Source of the DNA: Flavobacterium sp. SH_e
GTDB lineage: Bacteria; Bacteroidota; Bacteroidia; Flavobacteriales; Flavobacteriaceae
Direction of reading: 5' to 3'
NCBI RefSeq assembly: GCF_025717045.1
Contig: NZ_JAOVZN010000006.1
Coordinates: 1,215,540 to 1,279,539 of the forward strand
Length of the DNA stretch: 64,000 nt
The position numbers were made by a program, and so were the translations under genes. Positions 17,723-27,672 of the stretch are shown here, in pieces (position 1 is the stretch's first letter; each line of letters starts with the position of its first letter). The notes under the pieces were generated by a model, which was given only the letters and a program-made list of their open reading frames with translations, was not told where the DNA came from and ran no database searches.

Positions 17723-20700
17723 ATGAAGCATTTCTACCTAACATTCCTATTTACCGGTTTATCTTTTTATGCTTCAGCCCAGGACTCAGGGGGAACGCCA
17801 GTTGAGGGGGTGACTCTTATACAGAGAGCCAATGAAGAAGCAGAAACTGCAGTTGGCAACATTGAAAATAATAGTGAAATTTCCAATTTGGCAGCCATAA
17901 GCGCAATACCTGGACCGACGGGAACTTCGGCTGAAGTGGGCGTTACGGAAGGACAATTGTCAGTTTCGCTTAGTGGTGCAGCCAACTACTCCATTCCCAT
18001 TGCGGTGCCTGCGGGAATTAATGGCGTAGTGCCGCGAGTGAATCTAGTTTATAATAGCCAGTCAGGAAATGGAATCGCAGGCTACGGCTGGAGCATTTCA
18101 GGCGTTTCAGCCATAACCAGAATTCCCAGAACAAAATTTCATGATGGAAGCGTAGGAGGAGTAAATCTTGACGCTAAGGATCGTTTTGCCCTAGATGGAC
18201 AGCGATTAATTTTAAAAACAGGTGCGCTTTACGGTTCGGCAAATACGACTTATGAAACAGAGAACTTCTCCAATGTGAAGATTAAAGCTGTTGGAGTATC
18301 TCCGCTTGGCGCTAATTATGGTCCGGCGTCTTTCTTAGTGGAATACCCTGATGGCTCGATTGCGGAGTATGGCTCTTCTTTAGACTCGCAGTCAATTAAA
18401 GCTTGGGTCATTAATTATTGGCAGAACCCGCAAGGGGTAAGAATTTCGTATAATTATGCTAAATCGCAGAACAATATCATAGTGACAAGCATTAAATATG
18501 GAGCGCTGGGAACAGGAACTCCCATTAACGAAATTAAATTTCTTTACGGGACACGCTCACGTCCAGAACAGTCTTATATAGGGGGCGAAAGCATTCTGGA
18601 TGACAAAATTTTAGAAAGAATTGAAGTTAAAGGCAATGGACTGGGTTTTAGGAATTACGATTTAAAATATATTTCCAGCACTATAGGATACCAGCGCCTG
18701 GAGAAAGTATTTGAATTAAGCGGAGATGGAACGAAAAGCTATAATCCAACAGTATTCACCTATGAAAATACCAGCGAGTCTATATCATATGCAGATATTA
18801 CTACAAAGGTAAGCCTAGGAAATGTATCTTCTCAAAATGTAGCCACTGTTTCCGGAGATTTTGGAGGGGATGAAAAAATGGATTTTTTAATCTATCCTAC
18901 AATAGAGCCGGATGCAAAATCAAAGTATTGGCTGTACTCGGATATAAATTCCGGTGGAAATAATATAGGCTTTGAGCATAAAGTAGGGGCTTTTGAAACT
19001 ATCTTTCCTGTCAGCTGGCTGACTTGGAACAATAAATTATGGTCAAAACAGGGATGGGCAGTAGTAAAAAAAACGGATTTGAATTATACTTTTACTGTTT
19101 TTTCTGCCGGAACAGTCACTCCTGTCTATTTTCAGTACGAAAAGACGGTTAGCTTCCCCACTATATCAGTGAGTGAAGCAAGGGAATGCTCAGAGTATCA
19201 GGTTGAAAAAGTTTTCCCTAAAAAGATACTTTCAGGAGATTTCAACGGTGATGGACTCACTGATGCAATTGCGATTGATCTGCAGATGACAGAATCGTTC
19301 TATCGAGGTTCTTGCGATTATATAACTTATGAATTGGTAGATTCAAAAAAGGTCTATTTTGTCGATTTAAAAAGAGATAGCACATCTAATTTCTTAATCT
19401 ATTCGGGAGAATTGGCATCAGTTGTCACTTCCGCTTCTAAAGTCGAAGTGGCGGATGTGAATGGTGACGGGAAATCTGATTTTATAATTTTTGAAAAAGG
19501 AAAAGCAAGTGCCTATACCCTCAATGACAGCAATCAGCTTGTACTATTATTTGAGTATGCCGATTCTCAAATTTTTTCAAATTCGAATTTCCCTCTTCTC
19601 GGGGATTATAACGGAGATGGGAAAACAGATTTTATGATTCCTGCTGATGTAAGCAATAGAACCATGTCATGGATTACTTATACATCAACGGGCACCACTT
19701 TTGTGAAGATGCCTTTTTATGGCGTTTGGTATTATCCTAATGAAAGCGATTCCACCCACAATTATATTGCTACCGATTATAATAAGGATGGAAAATCTGA
19801 TTTAATTAGAGCTGATAGCTCTAAACTCGCCAACTCGTCGTCGGGGCGAATAGATATCGAATGTTTTGGCAATAAAGAAGGCATTTTTTCTTATCCTAAT
19901 TCGGCTTCATCTTCGAGCATAAGCAGTCCTGATATTAATTTGGGCGCACTGCCCATTTACTTAACCACGGGAAGAGGAATACCAAGCGATGGCAAGCCAT
20001 ATAATCCGACTTTGGAAATTGCATTTTTGAGCAATAACAAGATATTTTATTTTAATTCCAATAAAGACAGCGGCCAGGACCAATTGCTTCGGAGCATAAC
20101 AACAGGAAATGGAGTAAGAGAGCTGATTACCTACCAGCCATTGTCTGCAGCTTCAGTGAATGAGGGACGCATGCCAGTATATTCGAGCGGATATACGGAG
20201 AGTTATCCTAACACAGATGTAGAATTTGCGCTGGCTGTTCAAGTAGTTTCTAAATTAGAGAGGTTAAGCGCCTCGGTGTACAAAAAACAGCTGTTCGCTT
20301 ATGCTGGAGCAGTATCCAATTTAGAAGGGTTGGGCTTTATGGGATATCGCGCATCAATGCGAACAAATTGGTTCGAAGAGGATAATCAGTCGATTAGTTC
20401 TGTGTCTAAGTTTGATCCAAGCCTGCGTGGCGCTATAGTTGAGGATTATACCTATCTGGGTGTCGTTGGCCCTTCAATAGCATTGAACAGTGCCGCTCCA
20501 AACATTCCTAGAGCAAGCCAAATTACGGTAGACAATACCAGAACGGCAACCGAGACCATTTTGGCGACAAACAGTATTACGTTTAGCCCAGGTGCAGTCA
20601 TCAAACCTGGAGCAGGCAATGCTTTTACGGCTAAAATCACTTCCGATTATGATGCGAATGGCTATACGGAAACAAATGCCATTCCGCCTTATGGGCTGAT

Positions 20701-23700
20701 AAGCAAATCTCTTTTATTTTATGAATCCAGCCTGTCTGCTTCAAAAGTATTCAAGCTGCAAAATGTAAGATCCAACAATTATGATATTCTAAATGACAGC
20801 AGTGACGAAACCAATACTGTATATGATGACTTTAATAATCCTACAGAGTCTATAACTAAAATCAGATCTGGAGGAGTCAACCAGCAAGTCACTACTACTA
20901 CAATTGCTTATGACCCGCTGATAAATGCCCCTTACATGGTGGGCAGGCCAAATAGCAAGACCCAAAATGTGGCTGCTTCTGGCGATAGCATGAATTCTAA
21001 GGAGACCTATCAATACGGTTCGGGATCTGAAAGCAATTTATTGAAGATAATCCAAAAATGGGGCAGCAATACAAACGCTATAACAGAATCCAATGTGTAT
21101 GACGCTTTCGGAAACGTGACATTAAAAAAGATATCGGCATCTGGCCTCGCAGATAGGCAAACGAGTTTCGCATATGATCCTACAGGCATTCTGTTAAAGG
21201 AAAGCACTGGAATTGAGGGATTCAAAACAGCATTTGAGTATTATCCTAACGGAACCCTTAAATCGGAAAACAGGCAGACCGAGCTAGGCGTTTGGAACAA
21301 TGCCCTGCTGACGGGGTACGAATATGATCCATGGTTCAGGAAAACTGTGGTTACCGATTATTTGGGCAAAACCCACACCTATGCATACATACGAGAAAAT
21401 GAGAGAGCCAAAATTACGCTGACCGGAAACACTGACGATACTTATAGCGAAGAGCTGTTTGACGAATTGGGAAGAAAAATACGCACTGGCATAAAAGGCG
21501 TGCATGGCATTATGTCTTATGTAGATTTCAAATACGATATTTATGACCGTAACTATAGTGTCAGCGAACCTAATACGGGCCCTCCATTATGGAATACTAC
21601 TTTATATGACGTTTATGGACGTCCTGAAACTATTACAGATTACAGAGGCAAAATCTCAACTGTGAAATACGATAAGCGAACCACTACAGTAACGGATGGC
21701 GCTACCGGTCAAACTAAAACAGGGACTAAAAATGCTATGGGCAATTTGGTTTCTATGGTTGAGAGCCCAATAGGGGGCACCATAAATTACAGCTATTTTG
21801 CCAACGGAAATCTAAAGGAAACCAATTGCAATGGCAGCAAAATAACGATAGGTCAAGATGGCTGGGGGCGCAAGATCAGCATGAGCGATCCGTCTGCCGG
21901 AACCTACACATATGCTTATAATGAACTTGGCGAAAGCACAAAAGAAAACACTCCCAACGGTACGACAACCTATAAATTGAACGATTGGGGCAAACTCGAA
22001 ACCAAAACCATAGCAGGCGCTAACACTAACAGCACCACGCAGTACACTTATGCTCCGGACAGCAGGCTGCTTTCAAAGACGGTTTATACTGATGGAGGGG
22101 ATGCAGGAAAAGCAATTATTACCGATTACACTTACGATTCCAAAAAACGATTGGAAACCGTTACCGAAACCACAGGCTATGGTGCTGTTTTTACAAAGAA
22201 GATAGAATATGATGCCTGGGGCAGGATTGAAAAAGAAACCAAAACGGCTTCTTTAAACGGAAAAACAAGTTCATATAGCACTCAAAATGAATACAAAAAT
22301 GGTTTTGCATATAAAGTTTATGAGCTAAAAGGCGGACAAAAAACGAAAACTCTCTGGGAAGCTACCGAGGTAAATGCCCAAGGGCAGGTGACCAAGGCAT
22401 TGCTGGGCAATGGAATTGCCATTAGCAGGGATTTTGACAGCTACGGTTATATAACCAATGCAAAGCATACCTTAGGCACGTCTCTTATCATGGAGTTAGG
22501 CACCAGTTTTGACACTCAACGCGGAAATCTCAAATGGCGTAAAAACAGCCTTTTCGGAAATGTTACTGAAAATTTTGGATATGACAGCCAAGATCGCCTT
22601 ATACAGTATCCTAATGCACAGGGTGTGCAGGAGGATCAGGCCTATGAAGACGATGGACGGATTAAGTCAAACGGATTGGGAACCTATAATTATGGCAGCT
22701 CAGATAAAAAGCACCAAAATACCTCTATAACACTGACCGCTCAGGCCTCAACCGATTATCAGAACAGACCCTTGCAGACAGTCAGCTATAACACTTTTAA
22801 GAGCCCGGTTGAAATAGTGGAAGATGGCAGAGACAAAATAAGCTTTGTTTATAATGCGGACAATAGCCGAAGCGTGATGTTTTATGGAGGCTTAGGGCTC
22901 AAAGAAACCCGAACATACCTCAAGCATTATAGTGCTGATGGCACGATGGAGATTAAAGAAAATACGCAAACAGGAGAAATTGAGTTCGTAACTTATGCGG
23001 ATGGTGACGGATACTCGGCTCTTGTCGTTTATAAAAAAACATACAGCAGTGCAGGAGCTGTACAGGAACAAACTCTATATTTGCATAGAGATTATCTGGG
23101 GAGCATCTTGGCTATAACTAATGAGGCGGGAGCTGTATTGGAAAAAAGGCAGTTTGATGCTTGGGGAGCTATTGTAAAAGTGCAGGATGGCTCTGGTAAT
23201 GCATTAAATGGGCTTACTATTCTTGACAGAGGCTATACAGGGCACGAGCATCTGCAGAGCGTAGGGCTGATACACATGAACGGGCGTCTGTACGATCCTA
23301 AGCTCCACCGTTTCCTGCAGCCGGATAATTACGTGCAGGATCCCGAAAACACCCAAAATTATAACCGATATGGCTATGTATTGAATAACCCGCTAAAATA
23401 TACAGATCCTAGCGGGGAGTTTAAAATTAATTTCAATGACATAATCGCAGGAGTTGCAATAGCTGTTGGGGCGGTTCTGTCAGTAACAGGCGTTGGGACA
23501 GGGGTTGGAGCTGTATTAATTGGAGCCGGAGTGGCGCATTTTGGTGCTGCGTATGCTGAGTATAGTAAAACTGGAGACTGGAATGCCGCATCAAATAATG
23601 CGGGAATTAGTTTTAGCACGACTATAACGACAGATTTTGGTTATGGCAGTTCTAAAGATAAGCAAAATGGGATTGGTCAATATGCACCTATAGTTAATCC

Positions 23701-24217
23701 AGAAACTGATAATTCGCTTTTAGGGATCAATGGAACGTCATTAGAAGCACCTTCCTCTATGGTTAAGTATGGGCAGTACTTGCAAGACTATGAAGAATGG
23801 AAAAAAAAGCCTCTCATTGAAAGATTATTATCTGGTAGACCAGATAACCCTTATTTGATCGCAAGCAGTGGAGGTTTAGAATTTATTACAGGTGAAGCGG
23901 AGGTCACGCTGTTTGCAAAGGCTGGAGAAAAAGTATATGAAGTTTATCATTTAGTAAATAAAGAAACTCAAGTTGTTGAATATGTAGGAAAAACAAATCA
24001 AGGAATGTTAACTAGATTTGCGCAGCATTTATTAGATGAAACAAAACAAGGATGGATTCACAATGTCGAACCAGTATTATATAAGGGCGGTCTAAGTAAA
24101 TATGGAGCAAAATATTACGAGCAAATGGAAATTCTCAATTATAAATTAGAAAAATTATACAATCGGATAAATGCAGTTGCAGAAAAGTATTGGATTAAAT
24201 ATAATATAAAAAAATAA
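17723..24217 (+). CDS. SpvB/RHS polymorphic toxin with GIY-YIG-like C-terminal domain
   Basis: 2164 residues. Signal peptide (LTFLFTGLSFYASAQ). An SpvB-like N-terminal region (~65-350: GAANYSIPIAVPAGINGVVP) is followed by FG-GAP/VCBS Ca-binding repeats (DFNGDGLTDAI, DVNGDGKSDFI, DYNGDGKTDFM). RHS/YD repeats occupy ~1080-1830. The conserved Rhs core (YLHRDYLGSILAIT, GRLYDPKLHRFLQPDNYVQD, NNPLKYTDPSGE) is near 1795-1895, followed by a hydrophobic segment. The last ~100 residues (VYEVYHLVNKETQVVEYVGK, then R-FAQHLLDE) resemble a GIY-YIG nuclease. The shell should encapsulate the toxin tip until delivery to a competitor. GC-richer than its surroundings. Confidence 0.88.
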   Translation: MKHFYLTFLFTGLSFYASAQDSGGTPVEGVTLIQRANEEAETAVGNIENNSEISNLAAISAIPGPTGTSAEVGVTEGQLSVSLSGAANYSIPIAVPAGINGVVPRVNLVYNSQSGNGIAGYGWSISGVSAITRIPRTKFHDGSVGGVNLDAKDRFALDGQRLILKTGALYGSANTTYETENFSNVKIKAVGVSPLGANYGPASFLVEYPDGSIAEYGSSLDSQSIKAWVINYWQNPQGVRISYNYAKSQNNIIVTSIKYGALGTGTPINEIKFLYGTRSRPEQSYIGGESILDDKILERIEVKGNGLGFRNYDLKYISSTIGYQRLEKVFELSGDGTKSYNPTVFTYENTSESISYADITTKVSLGNVSSQNVATVSGDFGGDEKMDFLIYPTIEPDAKSKYWLYSDINSGGNNIGFEHKVGAFETIFPVSWLTWNNKLWSKQGWAVVKKTDLNYTFTVFSAGTVTPVYFQYEKTVSFPTISVSEARECSEYQVEKVFPKKILSGDFNGDGLTDAIAIDLQMTESFYRGSCDYITYELVDSKKVYFVDLKRDSTSNFLIYSGELASVVTSASKVEVADVNGDGKSDFIIFEKGKASAYTLNDSNQLVLLFEYADSQIFSNSNFPLLGDYNGDGKTDFMIPADVSNRTMSWITYTSTGTTFVKMPFYGVWYYPNESDSTHNYIATDYNKDGKSDLIRADSSKLANSSSGRIDIECFGNKEGIFSYPNSASSSSISSPDINLGALPIYLTTGRGIPSDGKPYNPTLEIAFLSNNKIFYFNSNKDSGQDQLLRSITTGNGVRELITYQPLSAASVNEGRMPVYSSGYTESYPNTDVEFALAVQVVSKLERLSASVYKKQLFAYAGAVSNLEGLGFMGYRASMRTNWFEEDNQSISSVSKFDPSLRGAIVEDYTYLGVVGPSIALNSAAPNIPRASQITVDNTRTATETILATNSITFSPGAVIKPGAGNAFTAKITSDYDANGYTETNAIPPYGLISKSLLFYESSLSASKVFKLQNVRSNNYDILNDSSDETNTVYDDFNNPTESITKIRSGGVNQQVTTTTIAYDPLINAPYMVGRPNSKTQNVAASGDSMNSKETYQYGSGSESNLLKIIQKWGSNTNAITESNVYDAFGNVTLKKISASGLADRQTSFAYDPTGILLKESTGIEGFKTAFEYYPNGTLKSENRQTELGVWNNALLTGYEYDPWFRKTVVTDYLGKTHTYAYIRENERAKITLTGNTDDTYSEELFDELGRKIRTGIKGVHGIMSYVDFKYDIYDRNYSVSEPNTGPPLWNTTLYDVYGRPETITDYRGKISTVKYDKRTTTVTDGATGQTKTGTKNAMGNLVSMVESPIGGTINYSYFANGNLKETNCNGSKITIGQDGWGRKISMSDPSAGTYTYAYNELGESTKENTPNGTTTYKLNDWGKLETKTIAGANTNSTTQYTYAPDSRLLSKTVYTDGGDAGKAIITDYTYDSKKRLETVTETTGYGAVFTKKIEYDAWGRIEKETKTASLNGKTSSYSTQNEYKNGFAYKVYELKGGQKTKTLWEATEVNAQGQVTKALLGNGIAISRDFDSYGYITNAKHTLGTSLIMELGTSFDTQRGNLKWRKNSLFGNVTENFGYDSQDRLIQYPNAQGVQEDQAYEDDGRIKSNGLGTYNYGSSDKKHQNTSITLTAQASTDYQNRPLQTVSYNTFKSPVEIVEDGRDKISFVYNADNSRSVMFYGGLGLKETRTYLKHYSADGTMEIKENTQTGEIEFVTYADGDGYSALVVYKKTYSSAGAVQEQTLYLHRDYLGSILAITNEAGAVLEKRQFDAWGAIVKVQDGSGNALNGLTILDRGYTGHEHLQSVGLIHMNGRLYDPKLHRFLQPDNYVQDPENTQNYNRYGYVLNNPLKYTDPSGEFKINFNDIIAGVAIAVGAVLSVTGVGTGVGAVLIGAGVAHFGAAYAEYSKTGDWNAASNNAGISFSTTITTDFGYGSSKDKQNGIGQYAPIVNPETDNSLLGINGTSLEAPSSMVKYGQYLQDYEEWKKKPLIERLLSGRPDNPYLIASSGGLEFITGEAEVTLFAKAGEKVYEVYHLVNKETQVVEYVGKTNQGMLTRFAQHLLDETKQGWIHNVEPVLYKGGLSKYGAKYYEQMEILNYKLEKLYNRINAVAEKYWIKYNIKK

Positions 24218-24226
24218 ACCTTAAAG

Positions 24227-24724
24227 ATGGCTAAAAAAATAATGAATACTGGAAATATATTTAAAGTGATTGATGAAAAGGAAGTTAGGTACTTTCAGTA
24301 TTTTTATACAGATCCACATTATTTGGGAGGTAATTTAATTTGGGTTTTTAACCAAAATATTGATAATGACAATTTAAATGAAATTCTTGATTCTGGATAT
24401 AGTTTTTATTTCTATACAACCGTAGAAGCGGGTATAAAAATGAAGAAATGGAAACTAATAGGAAATATAGAAATACCTGATAAAATGAATTATTATCCCA
24501 TTTTCAGATGGAGAGATCTTGAATCAGGATTATGGTATAAACTGAAATATAATGAAAAAGAGCTTTTGGGGAACAATTTGACTGAGGAACAATTTAATAT
24601 CCCCATAGTATCTTTTCAATTTCCTGTGGGAGCAATCGAATTTATGATTAAAGGTAAAGAATTCTTCATTGAGAGAACTAAAAATTTTGAAAACCAATAC
24701 TTTGAAAAGAACAAAAGGATATGA
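24227..24724 (+). CDS. Candidate immunity protein for the Rhs toxin
   Basis: 165 residues, starting 9 bases after the Rhs stop. No signal peptide and no recognised domain; Tyr/Trp/Asp-rich with alternating beta segments (YFQYFYTDPHYLGGNLIW, YYPIFRWRDLESGLWYK). Position directly behind the variable toxin tip and a marked drop in GC content are the usual signs of the cognate immunity gene. Cytoplasmic neutralisation of the GIY-YIG-like domain is inferred from context only. Confidence 0.65.
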   Translation: MAKKIMNTGNIFKVIDEKEVRYFQYFYTDPHYLGGNLIWVFNQNIDNDNLNEILDSGYSFYFYTTVEAGIKMKKWKLIGNIEIPDKMNYYPIFRWRDLESGLWYKLKYNEKELLGNNLTEEQFNIPIVSFQFPVGAIEFMIKGKEFFIERTKNFENQYFEKNKRI

Positions 24725-24801
24725 GGTTGATATTTGAGAGAGTTTTTTTAAATTAGTAATTTACTCCGCTCTGCAAAGAGTTCTAAACTTAGATTAAAAA
24801 G

Positions 24802-24836
24802 TTGCACAAATGTCTCTGACTTTGTGCAATTTTTTT
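24802..24836 (+). terminator. Terminator after the immunity gene
   Basis: The stem TTGCACAAA / TTTGTGCAA has a 10-base loop and is followed by seven T. It ends the Rhs operon. A second hairpin without T-run follows near 24854-24881. Confidence 0.8.
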
Positions 24837-25313
24837 GGTCTTAGAATTTCTAAACGTAATAAAAGTCTCCGACTTTTTACGATTGACCCTGAGCCATCAG
24901 ACGCAGCTTGGCCTAAATGGGTTGCATATGGAATAGCAGGTACAGCTGCAGCGGCTTATCTCTATTCTGGCGACTATATTGAGAAGATGACTCGAGAGAT
25001 TGAGGGAATCAAAAAAAGAACATTGGGGCCGTCTGGTTTTGTCTATGAACTAGTGGCGACAGAAAATCGAGATTATCCGAATTTGAATACTGGGGGTTCA
25101 ACCAAATTAAAAATTGGGGATGTTTGGAAATATGGGCAAACAACAAAAACAAATAGATATTCAGAAAAATGGCTTGAGACAAATGGCTTGAGAATGCGGC
25201 CTCTTCCACCTGGCGGAAACCAAATGGAAATATTAATTCAAGAAAAATATTATATATATGGATATTATTTCTTGCATGGTGAGAGGCCGCCAGGAAATCC
25301 AATTTTTAGGTAA
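24810..25313 (+). pseudogene. Orphan Rhs C-terminal toxin module
   Basis: The open frame begins inside the preceding terminator, so its first ~27 codons are not real protein. From about 24885 it reads like a displaced Rhs tip: DPEPSDAAWPKWVAYG, a small hydrophobic linker, then YELVATENRDYPNLNTGGS, GDVWKYGQTTKTNRYSEKWL and the end GERPPGNPIF. This pattern matches Rhs-tip domains with a GIY-YIG-like core (VYELVA...GDVWKYGQT...RYS). It lacks Rhs core and start codon and is followed by its own immunity-like gene. Such orphan modules can recombine into the main rhs gene to switch the toxin. Confidence 0.7.
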
Positions 25314-25335
25314 ATAATTAATAATATAATAATAT

Positions 25336-25782
25336 ATGAGATTAGGCTTGGCACAATACAGTTCTGCTGAAATAGAAAACGAAACCAGATTTTTAATAGA
25401 TTTTTCAAATGAGATGAAAAAATCTTTCATAGAAAAGAGATATGGAAATGATTTAATTGAAATTGTAATTGGAATTATATGTGTAAGTCCAATGTTTGAA
25501 CAATTTTTTAAACCAAAACGACCAAAATATACTAATGAAAAAAAACATATAAAAAGCGAGGGATTTGAATATGAAGTTGAAAAATGCCTAGAGTATAGCA
25601 TAAAATTAGACTTTGAAACATTCAAAAATTTTTCAGAAATTGAGGCTAAAAAACATTTGTCATTAGAAATTCTGAAATCATTAGAAATAATAGAAACTAT
25701 GAGAACTAAAATTAAAGACTTTGATTTGGCTACTTTTAAAAAAGATTTAGAAAATTATTTTAAGGAAAAAAGATATATATAA
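25336..25782 (+). CDS. Candidate immunity protein of the orphan toxin module
   Basis: 148 residues, mostly helical and charged (SAEIENETRFLIDFSNEMKK, KHLSLEILKSLEIIETMRTK). No signal peptide and no recognised family. It starts 22 bases after the orphan toxin module and is as AT-rich as other immunity genes. Function is inferred from position only. Confidence 0.6.
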   Translation: MRLGLAQYSSAEIENETRFLIDFSNEMKKSFIEKRYGNDLIEIVIGIICVSPMFEQFFKPKRPKYTNEKKHIKSEGFEYEVEKCLEYSIKLDFETFKNFSEIEAKKHLSLEILKSLEIIETMRTKIKDFDLATFKKDLENYFKEKRYI

Positions 25783-25942
25783 GTATCAGCCAAAACAAAT
25801 TACTTCTGAGACATCTGGATCATACAAATAAAAGGATGCTTTTACGAGGCTTGATTGCTTATTTATAACAGTATTCAAGATTATATAGTTAAACAAATAT
25901 GGTTTAATGAATTGGTATAAACATAGTTTTCAGATAATAAAA

Positions 25943-25964
25943 GAGACGATCAGTTGGTCGTCTC
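25943..25964. terminator. Hairpin terminator between toxin and mob modules
   Basis: GAGACGA / TCGTCTC with an 8-base loop, followed by TTCTGTTTTT. Lies between the convergent immunity gene and mobA. A very similar hairpin lies at 40281-40302. Confidence 0.7.
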
Positions 25965-26043
25965 TTCTGTTTTTATTATTAAAGAAAACGTGATTACGCT
26001 CACGAAAATTGGAGATAAAGTTAAGAGGCCAAGTGCCACTTTT

Positions 26044-27285
26044 TTATATTCCCTTATAAAGTTTTCTTTTTTTTTGTTTAAACTGTTTAGAAACATAGTC
26101 ATTTAATTTTTCCCCACGAAGCAGGATGTCTGCAAGATTTTCTTTTACATACTCTCTTAATTTAAGATCTTGAAAGTTCTCAGAATTTGTTGAAATTGAG
26201 TTTTGATGCTTTCTTTCAAGTGCAAGAATGTTCAAGGCACATTTTTCCTGAATTCCTTTTGCACTGAATTCTTTGCCAAGACTGCTTCCATTGACAATGG
26301 ACTGTGTTTTAAAGTCGATAAAAGTAATTCCATAAAGCTTTCCCTCACTGCTTTTTCTTAAAATTGTGTGAATCGCTTCATCTTTGAGCCTTTCGGATAA
26401 TCTCTCGATAGAAGTAATTCTTTCATCAAAGAAAGCCTGTCTCAAAGCATTTATAACGTGGCTTTTGCAGTATTGCTTCTTTGTTTCATTGACTCTGAAT
26501 TTTCCCTCCAGAAATTTTAAGGTAGGTCTGCTGTAGAACTCGCTGGCTTTTATCGGCACGCCAATCGGTTTAGAATTCTGGTCAAGTATCTTGTAAAGCA
26601 GTCCATGGTTTTTAAAAACTCTTGATTCTTCGCTTCCCCTGTCAGCATGAACATTATATAGGTTTAAAACCGCGTTGAGTTCAGGCAGGCTTGAATACTT
26701 ATATTCAAACAACACCTGATTTAAAACTGAACTGATCGCCTTTCTGGACTCTGCTTTTCCGTATTGGACTCTACAGATATCTATCGGATTTAACGAAAAA
26801 TGTTCTTTCTGTTTTCTTCCTTCGGCTTTTACAAGCCCGAACATTTCTTCAATTTCTTTTCGGGCGGGTTCTGATTTTCTGATTCCCAGTAAATGCAGAT
26901 CGATTCTTTTGCCGTCTCTCTGAATGTTGTTTGTCACGATATGGCAGTGCGGATGTCCCGCATCATGATGCTGATACACCAGATAGGGCTGTCTACCGAA
27001 TCCCAGTTTTTCCATGTAGACATCCGCAATCTCAGCGAGTTTTTCTTTCGAATGATTTTCAGAAGGATCAAAGTTTAGCGAGATATGCACCGTATTCCGC
27101 TTCGCATTGGTATTGAGTTCTGCCAGTTTCAGAAAACGGTTTAATTTTGAAGTGAAACTCAGTTTTCCCAGTTCCAGCGGATAATTCACTGCGCTTATGC
27201 ATTCCGCTTTTCCGATCTCAACTTTATTTTCGTTGTAATTCAGAATACCTATTATGGACGAGCTAGTTTTTATCACTGCAACCAT
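26044..27285 (-). CDS. mobA: MobA-type relaxase, module 1
   Basis: 413 residues. Relaxase that would nick oriT and stay covalently bound to the transferred strand. N-terminal region: MVAVIKTSSSIIGILNYNE with the candidate nicking Tyr. The metal-binding three-His motif is HHDAGHPHCHIVTNN (~105-119), preceded by VHISLNFDPSENHSKEK. The C-terminal half is helical with no primase or helicase domain. The start overlaps the end of mobC by 13 bases. The protein is very similar along its whole length to the module 2 relaxase (46327-47574). Confidence 0.92.
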   Translation of the reverse strand: MVAVIKTSSSIIGILNYNENKVEIGKAECISAVNYPLELGKLSFTSKLNRFLKLAELNTNAKRNTVHISLNFDPSENHSKEKLAEIADVYMEKLGFGRQPYLVYQHHDAGHPHCHIVTNNIQRDGKRIDLHLLGIRKSEPARKEIEEMFGLVKAEGRKQKEHFSLNPIDICRVQYGKAESRKAISSVLNQVLFEYKYSSLPELNAVLNLYNVHADRGSEESRVFKNHGLLYKILDQNSKPIGVPIKASEFYSRPTLKFLEGKFRVNETKKQYCKSHVINALRQAFFDERITSIERLSERLKDEAIHTILRKSSEGKLYGITFIDFKTQSIVNGSSLGKEFSAKGIQEKCALNILALERKHQNSISTNSENFQDLKLREYVKENLADILLRGEKLNDYVSKQFKQKKRKLYKGI

Positions 27286-27665
27286 TTTTCTGCTATTTTC
27301 TGGGTGTGGCCTGAGACCTCTTCCATTTTATCAAAAAGTCTTTTTCTCTGGATCTCGAACAGATAAAGATGCCCTTTAAAATCGGGAATTGTGTTGAGCG
27401 TGTTTATCTTTCTGGCAATCTGATTGATATTATTGCCGATTGACCGTAATTCGGAAGTAAGTACGGCTGTCTCTTCCATCAGATCGTCTAAAGACTGGTT
27501 TCTATAAGTGGAGACAATTGGTCTGTTGAATAAGTGGCTTCTGATGTGGTCGCTTAATTTTCGGCAGGTGCTTGCTCTAAATCTTTTTTCCAGTTCGGCA
27601 TACTCCAAAGGAGTGAATCGCAGTCCCACGATTCGTGTTCTGTTTGAATTTTCTCTTTTCATCAT
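27273..27665 (-). CDS. mobC: MobC-like relaxosome accessory protein, module 1
   Basis: 130 residues. The N-terminal ribbon-helix-helix-like part (RTRIVGLRFTPLEYAELEKR) leads into helices (LSDHIRSHLFNRPIVSTYRN) and the typical MobC signature ELRSIGNNINQIARKINTL. It binds near oriT and helps the relaxase melt and nick the site. Overlaps mobA by 13 bases and reads away from the putative oriT region on its right. Confidence 0.88.
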   Translation of the reverse strand: MMKRENSNRTRIVGLRFTPLEYAELEKRFRASTCRKLSDHIRSHLFNRPIVSTYRNQSLDDLMEETAVLTSELRSIGNNINQIARKINTLNTIPDFKGHLYLFEIQRKRLFDKMEEVSGHTQKIAEKWLQ

Positions 27666-27672
27666 CTTTCAT

